The notes under the pieces: generated by a model
The model's database searches: none
The model's input: only the letters and a program-made list of their open reading frames with translations
What the model was told of the DNA's origin: nothing
In this document: in pieces, positions 15,311-15,623 of the stretch
How the letters are laid out: each line of letters opens with the position of its first letter
Position numbering within the stretch: position 1 is the first letter of the stretch
Program-made: the position numbers and the translations under genes
From: Betaproteobacteria bacterium
GTDB taxonomy: Bacteria; Pseudomonadota; Gammaproteobacteria; Burkholderiales; SG8-39
Assembly: GCA_009693345.1 (NCBI GenBank)
Contig: SHXL01000047.1
Coordinates: forward strand, 1-15,623
Reading direction: 5' to 3'
Length of the DNA: 15,623 bases

Positions 15311-15623
15311 TCAACTGCGGGACTTCAGCCGCGCGATGGCGTACTCGAGCGCAAGATCGTAGCCGCGGCTGCCCAGGCCGAGCACGCTGCCAACGGCGAC
15401 CGCAGTGAAATGCGAATGCGCCCGCCAAGGCTCCCGGGCATGGATGTTCGACAGGTGCACCTCGATGAAAGGGATCTGTACCGCCGTAAGAGCGTCGCGC
15501 AGGGCAACGCTTGAATAGGTAAATCCGGCTGGGTTGAGCAGGATGAATCCCACGCCTTCATGCTTTGCCTGCTGGACACGATCGACCAGCTCCCCTTCGT
15601 GGTTGGACTGGAAGCACTCGACC
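15311..15623 (-). CDS. aroQ: 3-dehydroquinate dehydratase, type II (partial, 5' end outside window)
   Basis: AroQ dehydrates 3-dehydroquinate to 3-dehydroshikimate in the shikimate pathway. About 103 C-terminal residues are present, from (V)ECFQSNHEGELVDRV at the window edge to the TGA at 15311; roughly 45 N-terminal residues, including the catalytic Tyr, lie outside. Aligned by motif to standard type II numbering, the fragment has Asn75 (in LNPAGFTYSS), Asp88 (VALRDAL), His101 (EVHLSN, the proton donor) and Arg112 (HAREPWR). Position 81, normally the substrate-contacting His of the THTS motif, is Tyr (TAT codon). The gene precedes accB and accC, the usual betaproteobacterial order. Confidence 0.93.
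   Translation of the reverse strand, partial: VECFQSNHEGELVDRVQQAKHEGVGFILLNPAGFTYSSVALRDALTAVQIPFIEVHLSNIHAREPWRAHSHFTAVAVGSVLGLGSRGYDLALEYAIARLKSRS

Overview
The window is a gene-dense, GC-rich stretch of a proteobacterial chromosome, most likely a betaproteobacterium. I base this on gene order I know from that class: glnK-amtB next to ubiK and comM, and aroQ-accB-accC-prmA followed by a DUF3426 zinc-ribbon gene. No rRNA, tRNA, CRISPR array, insertion sequence or phage gene is visible. Seventeen genes are called, one of them broken. No stretch longer than about 230 bases lacks a gene.

Left part (1-6741): a complete branched-chain-amino-acid-type (HAAT) ABC importer, with the periplasmic binding protein, permeases LivH and LivM, and ATPases LivG and LivF on the + strand. 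It converges on a benzoate-CoA-ligase-like enzyme on the - strand, which is divergent from a MarR regulator. A perfect 8-3-8 palindrome lies between the two divergent genes. The likely meaning is uptake of an aromatic or related carboxylic acid, its activation to a CoA thioester, and control by a MarR repressor that senses the acid or its thioester. The substrate cannot be read from the sequence. A terminator-like hairpin ends one base before the livH start codon, so permease and ATPase expression may be attenuated relative to the binding protein.

Middle part (6740-7895): a nitrogen-control locus. GlnK (PII) is intact and preceded by a textbook arrangement of a sigma-54 promoter, an IHF consensus site and an NtrC-like site at conventional spacings. 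The following amtB is wrecked: it has lost about half its length, mostly the N-terminal transmembrane region, and carries a second single-base frameshift. A strong terminator closes this unit.

Right part (7895-15623): housekeeping genes. On the + strand are ubiK, comM (yifB), apaH and a HIT-family hydrolase. They converge on a - strand series of aroQ (cut by the window edge), accB, accC, prmA, a DUF3426 zinc-ribbon membrane protein and a PfkB-type kinase. The - strand genes are tightly packed with small gaps or overlaps and are probably cotranscribed.

I did not find a convincing undescribed multi-gene system. The points most worth a second look are the amtB wreck beside an intact regulated glnK, the apparent CTG start of the ligase, the compact divergent promoter with its palindrome, the hairpin abutting livH, and a His-to-Tyr change at a conserved substrate-binding position of AroQ.
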